From NCBI GenBank assembly GCA_002813105.2, contig CP017966.2, positions 1,003,437 through 1,067,436 of the forward strand: a stretch of 64,000 bases of DNA, given 5' to 3'. Of the stretch, positions 8,350 to 16,850 are shown piece after piece. The notes below the pieces were generated by a model that did no database searches, was not told where the DNA came from, and saw only the letters and a program-made list of their open reading frames with translations. The translations under genes and the position numbers were made by a program. Each line of letters starts with the position of its first letter. Position 1 is the stretch's first letter. This DNA comes from Methanosarcinales archaeon Met12 (GTDB lineage Archaea; Halobacteriota; UBA148; JAJOKI01).

Positions 8350-9441
8350 ATGGGTGCAAAAACAACCATAAGTATAATCAAGGCAGATATCGGCAGTGCG
8401 CCTGGACATAGGAAGGTGCCCCAGGAATTGTTAGACATATGCAGTACTAATCTGACTGAGGGTGAGAAAAGTGGACTGCTGATAGATTCTTACGTCACGC
8501 GGTGCGGAGATGACATATCATTAATAATGACCCACGACATGGGCGTGAATGCGGAGCCAATACATGCCCTCGCATGGGATACATTTAAAGAAGCGGCAGA
8601 CGCTGCCAAGAAGAAGAGATATTACGGCGCAGGCCAGGATTTACTGTCAGATTCGTTTTCTGGAAACGTCAAAGGAATGGGGCCTGGAAGCGCCGAATTT
8701 GAGATTGAAGAGCGCGAAAGCGAACCCATCGTCATCTTTATGATGGACAAGACCGAGCCAGCTTCGTTCAATCTTCCATTTTATAAAATATTTGCGGATC
8801 CATTCGGGACAGCTGGGTTGGTGATCGATACCAAGATGCATGACGGTTTCGTGTTCAGGGTACTGGACGTATACGCTAACAAGACGATCAAACTGAAAGC
8901 GCCAGAGGAACTGTATGACCTGCTCGCTGTCATCGGCATCAAAAGCAAATTCTGCGTCGAGTCCGTTGCCAAGAAATCTGGAGAACCTGCAGGAGTGGTG
9001 TCAACAAGCAAACTAAGTTTGATCGCCGGGAAATACGTGGGCAAGGACGATCCCGTGGCGATGGTCAGATGTCAGAGTGGATTTCCAGCAGTAGGAGAGG
9101 TGCTTGATGCATTTGCATTCCCTTACTTAGTGGCAGGATGGATGAGAGGCAGCCACAATGGACCCCTCATGCCTGTGTCACTCAAAGATGCAAACCCGAC
9201 GCGATTCGACGGCCCGCCACGCGTTGCATCACTTGGGTTTCAACTGAACGATGGAATGCTCGAAGAGCCATGCGATATGTTCGAAGACCCAGCATTCGAC
9301 CACGCTAGAGCAAAAGCAAATGAGATAGCAGATTATATGCGGCGCCATGGACCCTTCCAGCCTCATCTGCTGGATGAAAAAGAACTGGAATACACGACGC
9401 TCCCTCAGATATTGGAACGATTAGAGAGTAGATTCGAGTGA
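8350..9441 (+). CDS. fbp: Fructose 1,6-bisphosphate aldolase/phosphatase (archaeal type V)
   Basis: Bifunctional gluconeogenic enzyme that joins two triose phosphates and removes the C1 phosphate, giving fructose 6-phosphate. 363 residues, normal for the family. It starts with TTISIIKADIGSAPGH, contains the metal-binding MTHDMGVN segment, and ends with the conserved GWMRGSHNGPLMPVS region and a FDGPPRVASLGFQL stretch. AAGGAGAGG lies ahead of the ATG. Presence of this enzyme points to autotrophic or gluconeogenic carbon flow. It stands 62 bp after the prenyltransferase gene. Confidence 0.95.
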   Translation: MGAKTTISIIKADIGSAPGHRKVPQELLDICSTNLTEGEKSGLLIDSYVTRCGDDISLIMTHDMGVNAEPIHALAWDTFKEAADAAKKKRYYGAGQDLLSDSFSGNVKGMGPGSAEFEIEERESEPIVIFMMDKTEPASFNLPFYKIFADPFGTAGLVIDTKMHDGFVFRVLDVYANKTIKLKAPEELYDLLAVIGIKSKFCVESVAKKSGEPAGVVSTSKLSLIAGKYVGKDDPVAMVRCQSGFPAVGEVLDAFAFPYLVAGWMRGSHNGPLMPVSLKDANPTRFDGPPRVASLGFQLNDGMLEEPCDMFEDPAFDHARAKANEIADYMRRHGPFQPHLLDEKELEYTTLPQILERLESRFE

Positions 9442-9515
9442 GAAGACGAACCCAGGTCTGATGAGTTCCAAAGCTTTATCGGATTTGAGGGCTAAGTATA
9501 TGTTGAGGGTGAAAT

Positions 9516-10022
9516 ATGCCCAAACGAACTCGAATCATCAATGACCCCGCAGACCTCGTCCCATTATTCCAGGTTTTTGGAAATGATATCCATAAAAGGG
9601 TGTTCAACGAGCTTTCCGTCAACTGGAGGACCAAGGAGGAACTTGCAGGACTGATAGGGGGAGATACCAGAAAAAGCCTTGAGATACTTCAAAAAGGCGG
9701 ATTAATCGAGAGTAAATGGAGGATGCCAGAACTGGGAAAGACCCCTGACGAAGAGTTCCACACATCTTATTCCAGCGTGCAAGTCAATTTTCAGTGTGGA
9801 TTGGACGATTTAAGCGATTTGATCGTAATAGCTTTTTCCAATGAAGAAGAATTTCGCGATATAATCGAAAAAATACAGAAGGAAATAAAAAAGGAAAACG
9901 CCTCGATGATGGGTTTGTGCAAAGCGCTGAACCAAAGCCCATCTTTCATCAGAGGATTGGCAAAAATGTCATCTAAGCTGACAGTCAAGGGCCAGAGGCT
10001 GGAGTTGGCTGGAGAAAGGTGA
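9516..10022 (+). CDS. ArsR-like winged-helix regulator (archaeal)
   Basis: 168 residues. Residues 15-65 form a winged helix-turn-helix (VFGNDIHKRVFNEL, KEELAGLIGGDTRKSLEILQKGGLIES), followed by a family-specific EEFHTSYSSVQVNFQC segment and a helical C-terminal half. Proteins of this shape are common in methanogen-related archaea; ligand and targets are unknown. GAGGGTGA precedes the ATG. Its stop codon overlaps the left 26-bp repeat of the integrated element that follows, so the gene forms the left chromosomal flank. Confidence 0.75.
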   Translation: MPKRTRIINDPADLVPLFQVFGNDIHKRVFNELSVNWRTKEELAGLIGGDTRKSLEILQKGGLIESKWRMPELGKTPDEEFHTSYSSVQVNFQCGLDDLSDLIVIAFSNEEEFRDIIEKIQKEIKKENASMMGLCKALNQSPSFIRGLAKMSSKLTVKGQRLELAGER

Positions 10023-10046
10023 ACATCTTTTTTATCTGTTCATCTG
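10021..10046. repeat. Left attachment repeat (26 bp)
   Basis: Identical over 26 bp to 10908-10933. It starts GAACATCTTTTTTATC and ends TTCATCTG. Outside the repeat the two copies diverge at once. It overlaps the TGA of the ArsR-like gene by two bases. Confidence 0.85.
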
Positions 10047-10198
10047 TTTTACCTATAAGAGATCTTCAAAAACCCAGCGGAATTGAAAGAAAAATTCAAG
10101 ATCGTTGATGTGTGGAAAGGTTAAGTAGAGTCTAACAAAAAATAGAGATTAAGCAATTAGCCCAAAGATCCATTAGACTATGCCTATTATTTTCGCTG

Positions 10199-10561
10199 TT
10201 AGCATATAGGCAATCCTTTTGGGGTTTGACTATCTACTAGCAAATGGCTTCCATATCCTACCGAAGCCAGTATAAGTGCCAATTTTTCATTATCAGAGAG
10301 GTTAGAGAAGACATCGTTCTGTAGTATCTTGTGGTTACTAAGAATTAATATTGCGAGAGCACCCCAGCTGTGAAAAGCACCTCTATGATTTGGGTGACTT
10401 GAGGGCTCCAAGATATCTGGTAATAATGCCGTAATTGCTCCCAGTCCACCAGATATGAGGACTCCTTCAAGAGTCCAAGGCTCCTTATTATGGGACTTAT
10501 ACAACGCATACACACCTAAACTAATTCCTGCACCTATCAAAAGGTGCTCTTTTGAATTCAT
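10199..10561 (-). CDS. YdjM/DUF457-type small membrane-associated hydrolase
   Basis: 120 residues. Motifs of the DUF457/YdjM family of metal-dependent membrane hydrolases are present: an early His (KEHLLIGAG), LLPDILEPSSH, HRGAFHSW and a late GYGSHLLVDSQTPKGLP. Two or three hydrophobic helices are visible. Homologues are often found in phages and plasmids. The protein stops right after the TPKGLP motif, about 20-30 residues earlier than typical, so it may be truncated. It is the only apparently intact gene inside the element. Biological role unknown. Confidence 0.7.
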   Translation of the reverse strand: MNSKEHLLIGAGISLGVYALYKSHNKEPWTLEGVLISGGLGAITALLPDILEPSSHPNHRGAFHSWGALAILILSNHKILQNDVFSNLSDNEKLALILASVGYGSHLLVDSQTPKGLPIC

Positions 10562-10710
10562 GTAATTATATTATTACTTCATAATTTAAATACTTAACGG
10601 GTCTGTTGCATCATAGGGTGTTGACCAAGAACCAGAACTCTACACCACTCGATAATACAACATTACTAAAATTTAAAAAGTTATTGAATTGATAGGATAA
10701 AACAAACACG

Positions 10711-10904
10711 TTAGATCCCAAGCTGTGGAGTGTAGGCTAGATATGTCTTTCTCATCTCCTCCTTATCTATATGATCATAGATGTCGATGGCGTCCCTTCT
10801 CTTGTCTCCTCTGAGCTCTTTGATGAACTCTCTGGGCATTCCTGCTCTTCTCAGGTGAGTGATGAATCAATGCCTATAGCAATGTTGGGGGAGAAAAGTG
10901 ACTA
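10711..10904 (-). pseudogene. C-terminal remnant of an archaeal tyrosine recombinase
   Basis: Read in the minus direction from the fumarase stop, the frame gives VTFLPQHCYRH, a TGA stop, then FITHLRRAGMPREFIKELRG, IDIYDHIDKEEMRKTYLA and TPQLGI before a TAA at 10711. This is the HxxR box, the spacer and the catalytic Tyr (IYDHI) of archaeal integrases; intact relatives have Trp (HWF) where TGA stands, so TGG became TGA. Everything upstream of the HxxR box is missing and the fragment abuts the right attachment repeat. That geometry also suits an integrase whose gene was split by its own att site. Confidence 0.8.
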
Positions 10905-11471
10905 TTAGAACATCTTTTTTATCTGTTCATCTGCCTTTTTCATGACTTCTGCATATAAATCGTTTCCATGGGCGTCGATTCCCACTATAAGGGGCCCGAA
11001 CTGCTCGACCTCCAAAACCCAAACGGCTTCCGTCATCCCTAGGTCGAGCCAATGTACATCGATAACATGCTTGACCTGTGCAGAAGTAATCGCTGCACAT
11101 CCGCCAGTGGATGCCAAATAAATGCATTTTTCGTATATACGACCTGCGATACTTTCCATTCCACCTTTGCCGATTATCCCCCTAATATCAAACCTTTTCA
11201 GCATCTCCAGCGTCATTTTAGTCATTCTGGCGCTGGTCGTTGGACCTATCGCGATCGGCCGCCACTCTGCATCTTTTCTCATCAGCGGTCCGCAGTGGAA
11301 TATGGTCGCACCGTCCAGTCCAAATGGCATATTCATCCCATCCGATGATAATAATCGCTTGTGCGCTTCATCCCTGAGAGTTAAGATTGTGCCATCCAGA
11401 TATACGATGTCTCCTGCCCGCAACTTCATCACGTTTTCTTTGCTTAACGGCGCCACTAGTCTGTGCTCCAT
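10905..11471 (-). CDS. fumB: Fumarate hydratase, beta subunit (class I)
   Basis: C-terminal half-enzyme of the two-subunit, Fe-S class I fumarase, interconverting fumarate and malate. 188 residues. It begins MEHRLVAPLSKENVMKLRAGD and has GATIFHCGPLM, IGPTTSARM and GKGGM, all conserved in the beta domain. It follows fumA with a 2-bp gap. The last nine codons (ADEQIKKMF) lie in the 26-bp attachment repeat. If the element were removed the frame would continue about 11 residues further, so the present C-terminus may have been supplied by the element. Confidence 0.95.
   Translation of the reverse strand: MEHRLVAPLSKENVMKLRAGDIVYLDGTILTLRDEAHKRLLSSDGMNMPFGLDGATIFHCGPLMRKDAEWRPIAIGPTTSARMTKMTLEMLKRFDIRGIIGKGGMESIAGRIYEKCIYLASTGGCAAITSAQVKHVIDVHWLDLGMTEAVWVLEVEQFGPLIVGIDAHGNDLYAEVMKKADEQIKKMF
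10908..10933. repeat. Right attachment repeat (26 bp), inside fumB
   Basis: Second copy of the 26-bp direct repeat at 10021-10046. It covers the final codons of fumB on the minus strand and keeps the gene's 3' end intact. Confidence 0.85.
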
Positions 11472-11473
11472 TT

Positions 11474-12304
11474 TTAACCCTCCAGAACGGCAGATGCACG
11501 CCTATCGGCCCAGCACTGAATATTGACTGCCACTGGCAATGAGGCGACATGACAATGTGCATACTCGATGTTAACCTTCAGCGCAGTGGTATCTCCTCCC
11601 AGGCCCATTGGCCCTATGCCAAGTGAATTGATGGCATCCACCAATTCCTGCTCTAATTTATCTGGTACCGTGTCCAAGCCTCGCAACGCCGCTTTCTTTG
11701 CCAGTCTCGCTGCTTTGTCGAACGTGCCTCCAATGCCAACGCCCACGATGATTGGCGGACAGGGCTTGCCTCCGGCATTCTTGACTGTTTCTACGATGAA
11801 ACGTTTTACATCATCTGCTTCTGATGGTGAGAACATTTTGAGCGCACTCATATTTTCAGACCCGGCACCCTTCACTGCAACAGTAATTCTAATATCTTTT
11901 CCATCCACAAAATCGTAGTTCACATCTGGGAAACCAGGACCGATATTCCCAGAATTCTGCCTCGTAATAGGATGAACAGCGCTCGGTCTAAGCGGAACCT
12001 CGTCTGTGGCTCTGACTACGCCATCTCTAATCGCTCCTTCCAGGTCAAAATCGATTTTTGCATCCCTCCCTATTTCGATGAAAAATATCGGCACGCCCGT
12101 ATCCTGGCACATGGGAATGCCTTTTTCTCTCGCAAAATCAGCGTTTTTATGAATCATATCCAGCTGTATGCGTGCAAGCGGATTGCTCTCTCTCTTCCTG
12201 GCAGATTTTAGCGCAGAAAGGACATCTTCTGGCAGTGTCGTTTCTGCCTGCTTGAGTAGTTGCACGACTATATTCACGACCTGATCTCGGTTTATTTTGC
12301 TCAC
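11474..12304 (-). CDS. fumA: Fumarate hydratase, alpha subunit (class I)
   Basis: 276 residues, carrying the cysteines of the [4Fe-4S] dehydratase cluster (MCQDTGVP, GGKPCPPIIVG, and a late Cys in VNIQCWADRR). Also visible are SGNIGPGFPDVNY and GPMGLGGDTTALKV. It forms a heteromer with the beta subunit encoded 2 bp downstream. In an anaerobic archaeon this enzyme belongs to a partial citrate pathway. The cluster is oxygen labile, as for NadA. Confidence 0.96.
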   Translation of the reverse strand: MSKINRDQVVNIVVQLLKQAETTLPEDVLSALKSARKRESNPLARIQLDMIHKNADFAREKGIPMCQDTGVPIFFIEIGRDAKIDFDLEGAIRDGVVRATDEVPLRPSAVHPITRQNSGNIGPGFPDVNYDFVDGKDIRITVAVKGAGSENMSALKMFSPSEADDVKRFIVETVKNAGGKPCPPIIVGVGIGGTFDKAARLAKKAALRGLDTVPDKLEQELVDAINSLGIGPMGLGGDTTALKVNIEYAHCHVASLPVAVNIQCWADRRASAVLEG

Positions 12305-12403
12305 GATTCTTAATTGAGTTTGAAGTACTAAAAGATTTCAATTCGAAGTATCACTTTGTTGTCAAAAATTTAAAATAAGGAGCAGCATATATAGATTACA
12401 AAG

Positions 12404-12488
12404 GCGGGGGTTGCCAAGTCAGGTCAAAGGCGCAGGGCTTAGGACCCTGTCTCGTAGGAGTTCGTGAGTTCAAATCTCACTCCCCGCA
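12404..12488 (+). tRNA. tRNA-Leu (anticodon TAG)
   Basis: The 85-nt sequence folds as a class II tRNA: acceptor GCGGGGG with TCCCCGC, anticodon stem CAGGG/CCCTG around CTTAGGA giving TAG, a long variable arm, and T-arm GTGAG/CTCAC with TTCAAAT. The discriminator is A and CCA is not encoded. An AT-rich promoter stretch with ATATATAG lies just upstream. It faces the 3' end of purF. Confidence 0.95.
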
Positions 12489-12520
12489 TAATGTCCTGCA
12501 CTTTTTCTATCGGTTGTCGT

Positions 12521-13924
12521 CTACATCTCTGTCGGACGCCCTCGCACACATGCCTCGCCCCGAACCTCCAGAGGATATTTGCCCGTCACACATCCCAGAC
12601 ACAGGTTCTCGGCGGGAATTCCGATGGATTTGACCAGCCCGTCGATGCTTATATAGCCAATCGAATCGGCACCAAGCGCCAACCTGACATCTTCAATGCT
12701 CTTGTTGGAGGCTATCAACTCTTCACATGTTGACATATTGATTCCAAAATAGCAGGGCGAGATGATGGGGGGGCTACCCACCCTTATATGTACCTCATTC
12801 GCACCAGCGCTGCGTATCATGTCGACGATTCGCTTGGATGTCGTGCCCCTGACGATACTGTCGTCGATTAATGCCACCCGTTTACCTTTGAGGTTAGACC
12901 TGATGACATTCAGCTTCAGTTTTACTGCGGTATCTCGCATTTCCTGACCTGGCATGATGAACGTTCGTCCTACATAACGGTTTTTTATCAGCCCTTCTAT
13001 ATAATTCAAACCCGATTTTATCGAGTATCCGATGGCGAACGTAGTGCCGGAATCCGGTACAGGACATATCACATCCACCTTCCCATCGTGTTCATCAACT
13101 AGTGTCTCCCCTATACGGCGTCTCACATCGTATACAAGCCGTCCATCGATGATGGACTCTGGCCTGGCAAAATACGCGTATTCAAAAAAGCAATGTGCGG
13201 AATTCTTGTGGCGACATATCTGGTGACTCTCGATTTCGCCATCTTTCAATATTACGAGCTCGCCTGGGTGCACATCTCTGATGAGAGTGCCGCCCAAAAC
13301 GTCTACTGCGACGCTTTCAGATGCGACGATGTGCCCACCGTCTATCTTGCCGATGCATAATGGTTTAATGCCCAGCGGGTCTCTAACTGCCGCCACCGTA
13401 TCATCGACGAGAAGCGTTAGTGAATATGACCCCACCAGGCACTGCATTAAACGACGAATCGCCTCTACAAAGTTCGATTTAATCAGCTCCTTGACGAGTA
13501 GATGTGCTATCACCTCTGTGTCGGAGTCTGTTATGAAAATTCGCCCTTCTGCCTCCAGCCCAGCTCGCAGCTCCCTGGAATTTATCAAGTTGCCGTTATG
13601 TGCGATGGCAATGGTGCCGCCCTTATAGTTGATGAGCAATGGTTGACTGTTCTCAATTCTGGAAGCGCCAGTGGTTGAATATCTGACATGTCCAATTCCA
13701 AGAGAGCCTTTTAATAGGTCCAATCGTTTTTTGTCAAAAATCTCCGATACCAGCCCCATTTCTTTGACGTCTCTGATACGCTCACCATCATGGGTTGCGA
13801 TACCGGCGGACTCTTGACCGCGATGTTGAAGCGCATATAGTGCATAATAAATGAATAATGCAGCCGAATTAACTTCACTGGAAGGGGTAAGTGCAACACC
13901 AACCACGCCGCATTCTTCATGCAA
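12521..13924 (-). CDS. purF: Amidophosphoribosyltransferase
   Basis: First step of purine synthesis: PRPP plus glutamine to phosphoribosylamine. 467 residues. The N-terminal glutaminase starts MHEECGVVG with the nucleophile at Cys5 (a four-residue leader would be removed), then YALQHRGQESAGI. The phosphoribosyltransferase half has the PRPP loop VALIDDSIVRGTTS. It follows rpl37e by 28 bp in the same direction, so lsm-rpl37e-purF is probably one operon, a combination common in euryarchaea. purM and purA are also in this window. Confidence 0.97.
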   Translation of the reverse strand: MHEECGVVGVALTPSSEVNSAALFIYYALYALQHRGQESAGIATHDGERIRDVKEMGLVSEIFDKKRLDLLKGSLGIGHVRYSTTGASRIENSQPLLINYKGGTIAIAHNGNLINSRELRAGLEAEGRIFITDSDTEVIAHLLVKELIKSNFVEAIRRLMQCLVGSYSLTLLVDDTVAAVRDPLGIKPLCIGKIDGGHIVASESVAVDVLGGTLIRDVHPGELVILKDGEIESHQICRHKNSAHCFFEYAYFARPESIIDGRLVYDVRRRIGETLVDEHDGKVDVICPVPDSGTTFAIGYSIKSGLNYIEGLIKNRYVGRTFIMPGQEMRDTAVKLKLNVIRSNLKGKRVALIDDSIVRGTTSKRIVDMIRSAGANEVHIRVGSPPIISPCYFGINMSTCEELIASNKSIEDVRLALGADSIGYISIDGLVKSIGIPAENLCLGCVTGKYPLEVRGEACVRGRPTEM

Positions 13925-13952
13925 TTATCAATCACCTAAAGCATTTATTATG

Positions 13953-14135
13953 TTATACTTTGATATACTTCACCGTTCTTTTAGTCCAGCTGTACCCGCG
14001 CATCTTGCTCGTTTTTCCAAATCCGCATGAAGCGCACTGCCTCTTATGGATGCTGTATGAAACACTGCCACATCGTCTGCATTTGCCGTGTGTCCTTTTT
14101 TGCCTTTTGCCCATCGAGGTCGTTCCCTTAGTCAT
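13953..14135 (-). CDS. rpl37e: 50S ribosomal protein L37e
   Basis: 60 residues, basic, with a C2C2 zinc ribbon (CRRCG and CASCG) and the [15 protein letters not shown]-terminus typical of L37e. It is a small rRNA-binding component of the large subunit. Its ATG overlaps the stop of lsm by an ATGA. Confidence 0.96.
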   Translation of the reverse strand: MTKGTTSMGKRQKRTHGKCRRCGSVSYSIHKRQCASCGFGKTSKMRGYSWTKRTVKYIKV

Positions 14136-14374
14136 TGCTCACCCCCCTCTTTTGGTGGAGGGGATATATATACGACATTGTCACCCCTCATCACAACCAC
14201 GCCCAATTTTTTTACAACTCCCGCGTCATTCAGTTCTTCGGTTTTGTCCAATACCAGATTCATATGGACATCATAACCTTGAAGATTTCCTCTAAATCCC
14301 CTTCCATCTTTGAGCCTCACTATGACTGGCGCATTTAGCGAACCATTTAAAATATCAAGCGGACGTTTCTCCAT
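14132..14374 (-). CDS. lsm: Archaeal Sm-like (Lsm) RNA-binding protein
   Basis: 80 residues. Sm1 motif [30 protein letters not shown] and Sm2 motif [13 protein letters not shown] are both clear. Such proteins form heptameric rings that bind U-rich RNA. The start at 14374 (MEKRPLDIL) is preceded by GGAGGTATTTC; an upstream in-frame ATG at 14434 lacks a ribosome site. It is the first gene of the lsm-rpl37e-purF run. Confidence 0.95.
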   Translation of the reverse strand: MEKRPLDILNGSLNAPVIVRLKDGRGFRGNLQGYDVHMNLVLDKTEELNDAGVVKKLGVVVMRGDNVVYISPPPKEGGEQ

Positions 14375-14491
14375 GAAATACCTCCAAATAATTTTATTTT
14401 TAATCACATTCAAGTTGCAATGTATTATATGCATCCTTCATGTGTACCTTTATATCATTTGCATTGAAGTTAAAAGTTTGGGTGTGAGACG

Positions 14492-14995
14492 TTGAAAATC
14501 AAAGCCAGACACCATTTAAGGGATGACGTAAAGAAGAAAATAATAAACCAACTCAAATCTACCTTTGGAATGGATGTTGAACAACTCTCCACTGCCCAAA
14601 AATTCGAGAGTATAGAGACTGATGACGAATACCGTATTGTGCTCGTAAATGATGAACCAACCTTCTTCATGACTATGAGCCCAGAGCATGGCGAAAAGAT
14701 ATTCCCGACGGTTAGGGGCGCACTCAAGTTCGGACCGAAACGGAATCTGGTCGTAGTTGATAGTGGCGCTGTTCGGGCAGTATCCAAGGGCGCAGATATA
14801 ATGTGCCCCGGCATCGTGGAGGCAGATAGCCGAATACGAAAAGGAGACATAGTCATCGTTGTGGACGAGGTGCATGGTAAACCACTTGCCGTTGGGATAG
14901 CGTTGACGTCTGGTGAAGAGATGATTGGGAATAGTGGAAAGGTAATCAAATCGATTCACCATGTGGGCGATAAGATATGGAAACTCGAGATATGA
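14492..14995 (+). CDS. PUA-domain RNA-binding protein (archaeal MCT-1-like)
   Basis: 167 residues starting with TTG (MKIKARHHL). The N-terminal 70 residues match the pre-PUA (DUF1947) module and the C-terminal part is a PUA domain (NLVVVDSGAVRAVSKGADIMCPGIVEAD, GDIVIVVDEVHGKPLAVGIA). The arrangement resembles eukaryotic MCT-1 and archaeal homologues tied to translation initiation or RNA modification; the actual target RNA is unknown. It diverges from lsm across 117 bp. Confidence 0.85.
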   Translation: MKIKARHHLRDDVKKKIINQLKSTFGMDVEQLSTAQKFESIETDDEYRIVLVNDEPTFFMTMSPEHGEKIFPTVRGALKFGPKRNLVVVDSGAVRAVSKGADIMCPGIVEADSRIRKGDIVIVVDEVHGKPLAVGIALTSGEEMIGNSGKVIKSIHHVGDKIWKLEI

Positions 14996-15053
14996 TTATA
15001 AAGGAAGCAAGTTTAAATATATGTCAATATAATATAGCCCCGAGGTGAAGTTA

Positions 15054-15431
15054 ATGTCAAAAGGGTTTTTGAGTAAACTAATTGGATCGAAACCAAAAGT
15101 AGGGGTTGATGAATATACGGAACTGGATATGGGAATGTACGAAGAGGGTCTGGATGAGGAACCCGCAGAGATGTATGTACGGATTGCTCAATTGTCCAAT
15201 CTCAACGAGCTTCCAGAGTTGAAAAAAGAAGTATACGAGGGCAATATCGTGATGATCGACATCTCGCTCATAAAAAATGATAAATTGATATCAGAGCGGG
15301 CAATCAGGGGCCTCAGACAGGTGGCTGCGGACGTTCGTGGTGACATCGCAGGCATTGGAGACAATCAAGTGATAGTCACTCCGAGGTCCGTGAAGATAAA
15401 TCGAACCAAAATTATCAGTGGAAGATATTGA
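15054..15431 (+). CDS. sepF: SepF-like cell division protein
   Basis: 125 residues. A short amphipathic N-terminus (MSKGFLSKLIG) would anchor it to the membrane, an acidic linker (about 20-45) follows, and the DUF552/SepF core runs from YVRIAQLSN to the end. Archaeal SepF tethers FtsZ to the membrane. I chose ATG 15054 because GAGGTG sits 6 nt before it; a GTG at 15045 overlaps that site. TTTAAATATATG upstream is a likely promoter. No ftsZ in the window. Confidence 0.9.
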   Translation: MSKGFLSKLIGSKPKVGVDEYTELDMGMYEEGLDEEPAEMYVRIAQLSNLNELPELKKEVYEGNIVMIDISLIKNDKLISERAIRGLRQVAADVRGDIAGIGDNQVIVTPRSVKINRTKIISGRY

Positions 15432-15462
15432 ATGATGGCGCTGTCGATGCGAAGTTCGAAAT

Positions 15463-15837
15463 TTGGAGAACCTCGGCATGAGTTGCCAGTGCGGTTTTAA
15501 GCATGTTGATACGCTCCACCTCCGGCACGATATGGATGCCATAGCTCGGCGTGGACATGGAACCTTTGGTTTATTGTCAGAATCGTTCGTGACAAACGTC
15601 GAAGGCATCCTTGACCGCATCGAAAGTATCGTTCAAATGAGTAAAAAATGAGCGGAAGCCGAATCTCAACTAATTCGCATCGATGAGATTTTACGTACCA
15701 TCAGGGAAGTAAAATCTGGCAGGATATAAATCACCGTTATCATAGAAGACCCAGCTGGTAACAGCGCCATCATCTCGAAGTGTGCAACACGGCGAAAGCT
15801 CACGAAGAAAGAGGCAGAAAAGTTGAAGACGGGATGA
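15463..15837 (+). pseudogene. ZPR1-type zinc-finger protein, decayed
   Basis: One continuous frame from 15463 to the TGA at 15837 reads SCQCGFKHVDTLHL, FGLLSESFVTNVEGILDRIESIV, then a TGA (15649), AEAESQLIRIDEILRTIREV, a TAA (15727), and IEDPAGNSAIIS plus RRKLTKKEAEKL. These are in order the parts of the archaeal ZPR1 protein. The first zinc Cys pair and much of the central barrel are missing and two nonsense codons interrupt the frame. I therefore call it a pseudogene rather than a recoded gene. ZPR1 genes often neighbour core translation or division genes in archaea. Confidence 0.8.
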
Positions 15838-15851
15838 TCGTTGTTTAAATT

Positions 15852-16850
15852 CTATTGGATTTTGATTTCACTCACCCTGATGCCGTTTTCAACGACCTCT
15901 CCGACGATTTTTCCACCGGCGATCTTCTGCGCTTTTTTGCCCTCGCCCCATGGAATGACCGCAAGAAATCCCATGCCCATGTTAAAGGTTTGGTACATCT
16001 CCCTATCACTTATGCCGCCCTCCTCTTGCAAGAACTTGAAAATGGGTTGAGCCTCTAAAGGTTTATCAAAATTGAAGCCATGGTCGGTTATGCGCCCCAG
16101 CTTCAGCAAGCCGCTTCCGGTGATATGGGCCAATCCGTGTACCTCGCACTTTTTTATCAGTTCCAACACTTCCATATAGATGCGTGTCGGGGTAAGTAGC
16201 ACTTCTCCAATACTTTTTTTTGAATCCGATGAAAATGAATCCCGATACGAATAACCAGCGCCTTCAATGATCTTTCTCGCCAGCGTGAGACCATTGCTAT
16301 GGATACCAGAACTGGGTAGACCGAGAATGACATCTCCTATCTGAATATCCTTGCCGGTGATTATTTTGTCCTTTTGGACCCACCCAATACATGTGCCTGC
16401 AAGGTCAAAACCACGGATAATATCGGGCAGTGTGGCAGTCTCACCCCCTATGATTGAGACGTTCGCGATTTCAGCGCCTTTTTGAAGCCCCATTCCGATT
16501 TGCTCCATCACGTCCTCGTTTATTTTTTCCATAGCTAGATAGTCCACGAATGCCATGGGCTCCGCCCCAACTGCCAACAAGTCGTTTACGTTCATCGCTA
16601 TGCAGTCGATGCCGATGGTGTCCCACTTTCCAATGGCACTAGCGATGAGCACCTTAGAGCCAACGCCGTCAGTGGTCATGGCGAGTGCAAAGTCACCCAG
16701 ATCGATCAGGCCTGCATAATGCCCTATGTCGATTAAAGGCGCTCCAAACCCCGTTCTTTTAAACATCAGATGCTTGGTCAAACGTTTGATGGCACTATTT
16801 TCTTTTGAGATATCCACGCCAGCCTCGGCGTATGTCATCCCCTTCCTCAT
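15852..16850 (-). CDS. purM: Phosphoribosylformylglycinamidine cyclo-ligase (AIR synthetase)
   Basis: Closes the imidazole ring in purine synthesis using ATP. 332 residues. It starts MTYAEAGVDI, the family signature, and has TDGVGSKV, the metal/nucleotide segment GIDCIAMNVNDLLAVGAEP, and GGETATLPD. The ATG overlaps the end of lysC by four bases (ATGA), so both are translated from one message. Confidence 0.97.
   Translation of the reverse strand: MRKGMTYAEAGVDISKENSAIKRLTKHLMFKRTGFGAPLIDIGHYAGLIDLGDFALAMTTDGVGSKVLIASAIGKWDTIGIDCIAMNVNDLLAVGAEPMAFVDYLAMEKINEDVMEQIGMGLQKGAEIANVSIIGGETATLPDIIRGFDLAGTCIGWVQKDKIITGKDIQIGDVILGLPSSGIHSNGLTLARKIIEGAGYSYRDSFSSDSKKSIGEVLLTPTRIYMEVLELIKKCEVHGLAHITGSGLLKLGRITDHGFNFDKPLEAQPIFKFLQEEGGISDREMYQTFNMGMGFLAVIPWGEGKKAQKIAGGKIVGEVVENGIRVSEIKIQ

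Larger units (their letters stand above)
10021..10933. mobile_element. Decayed 0.9-kb integrative element in the 3' end of fumarase beta
   Basis: The segment is bounded by two identical 26-bp direct repeats (10021-10046 and 10908-10933). The right copy is the last codons of the fumarase beta gene, the left copy lies at the stop of the ArsR-like gene. Between them are one intact small membrane gene (10199-10561) and the C-terminal piece of a tyrosine recombinase (10711-10904). Duplication of a target gene's 3' end by a tyrosine recombinase is the standard mark of site-specific integration. Most of the original element appears deleted. Confidence 0.8.

Noticed and set aside
15649..15729. Selenocysteine or pyrrolysine recoding in the ZPR1 frame
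   Set aside because: The frame has both TGA and TAA and large deletions, and no relevant insertion element or homologous Sec/Pyl position is known for ZPR1.
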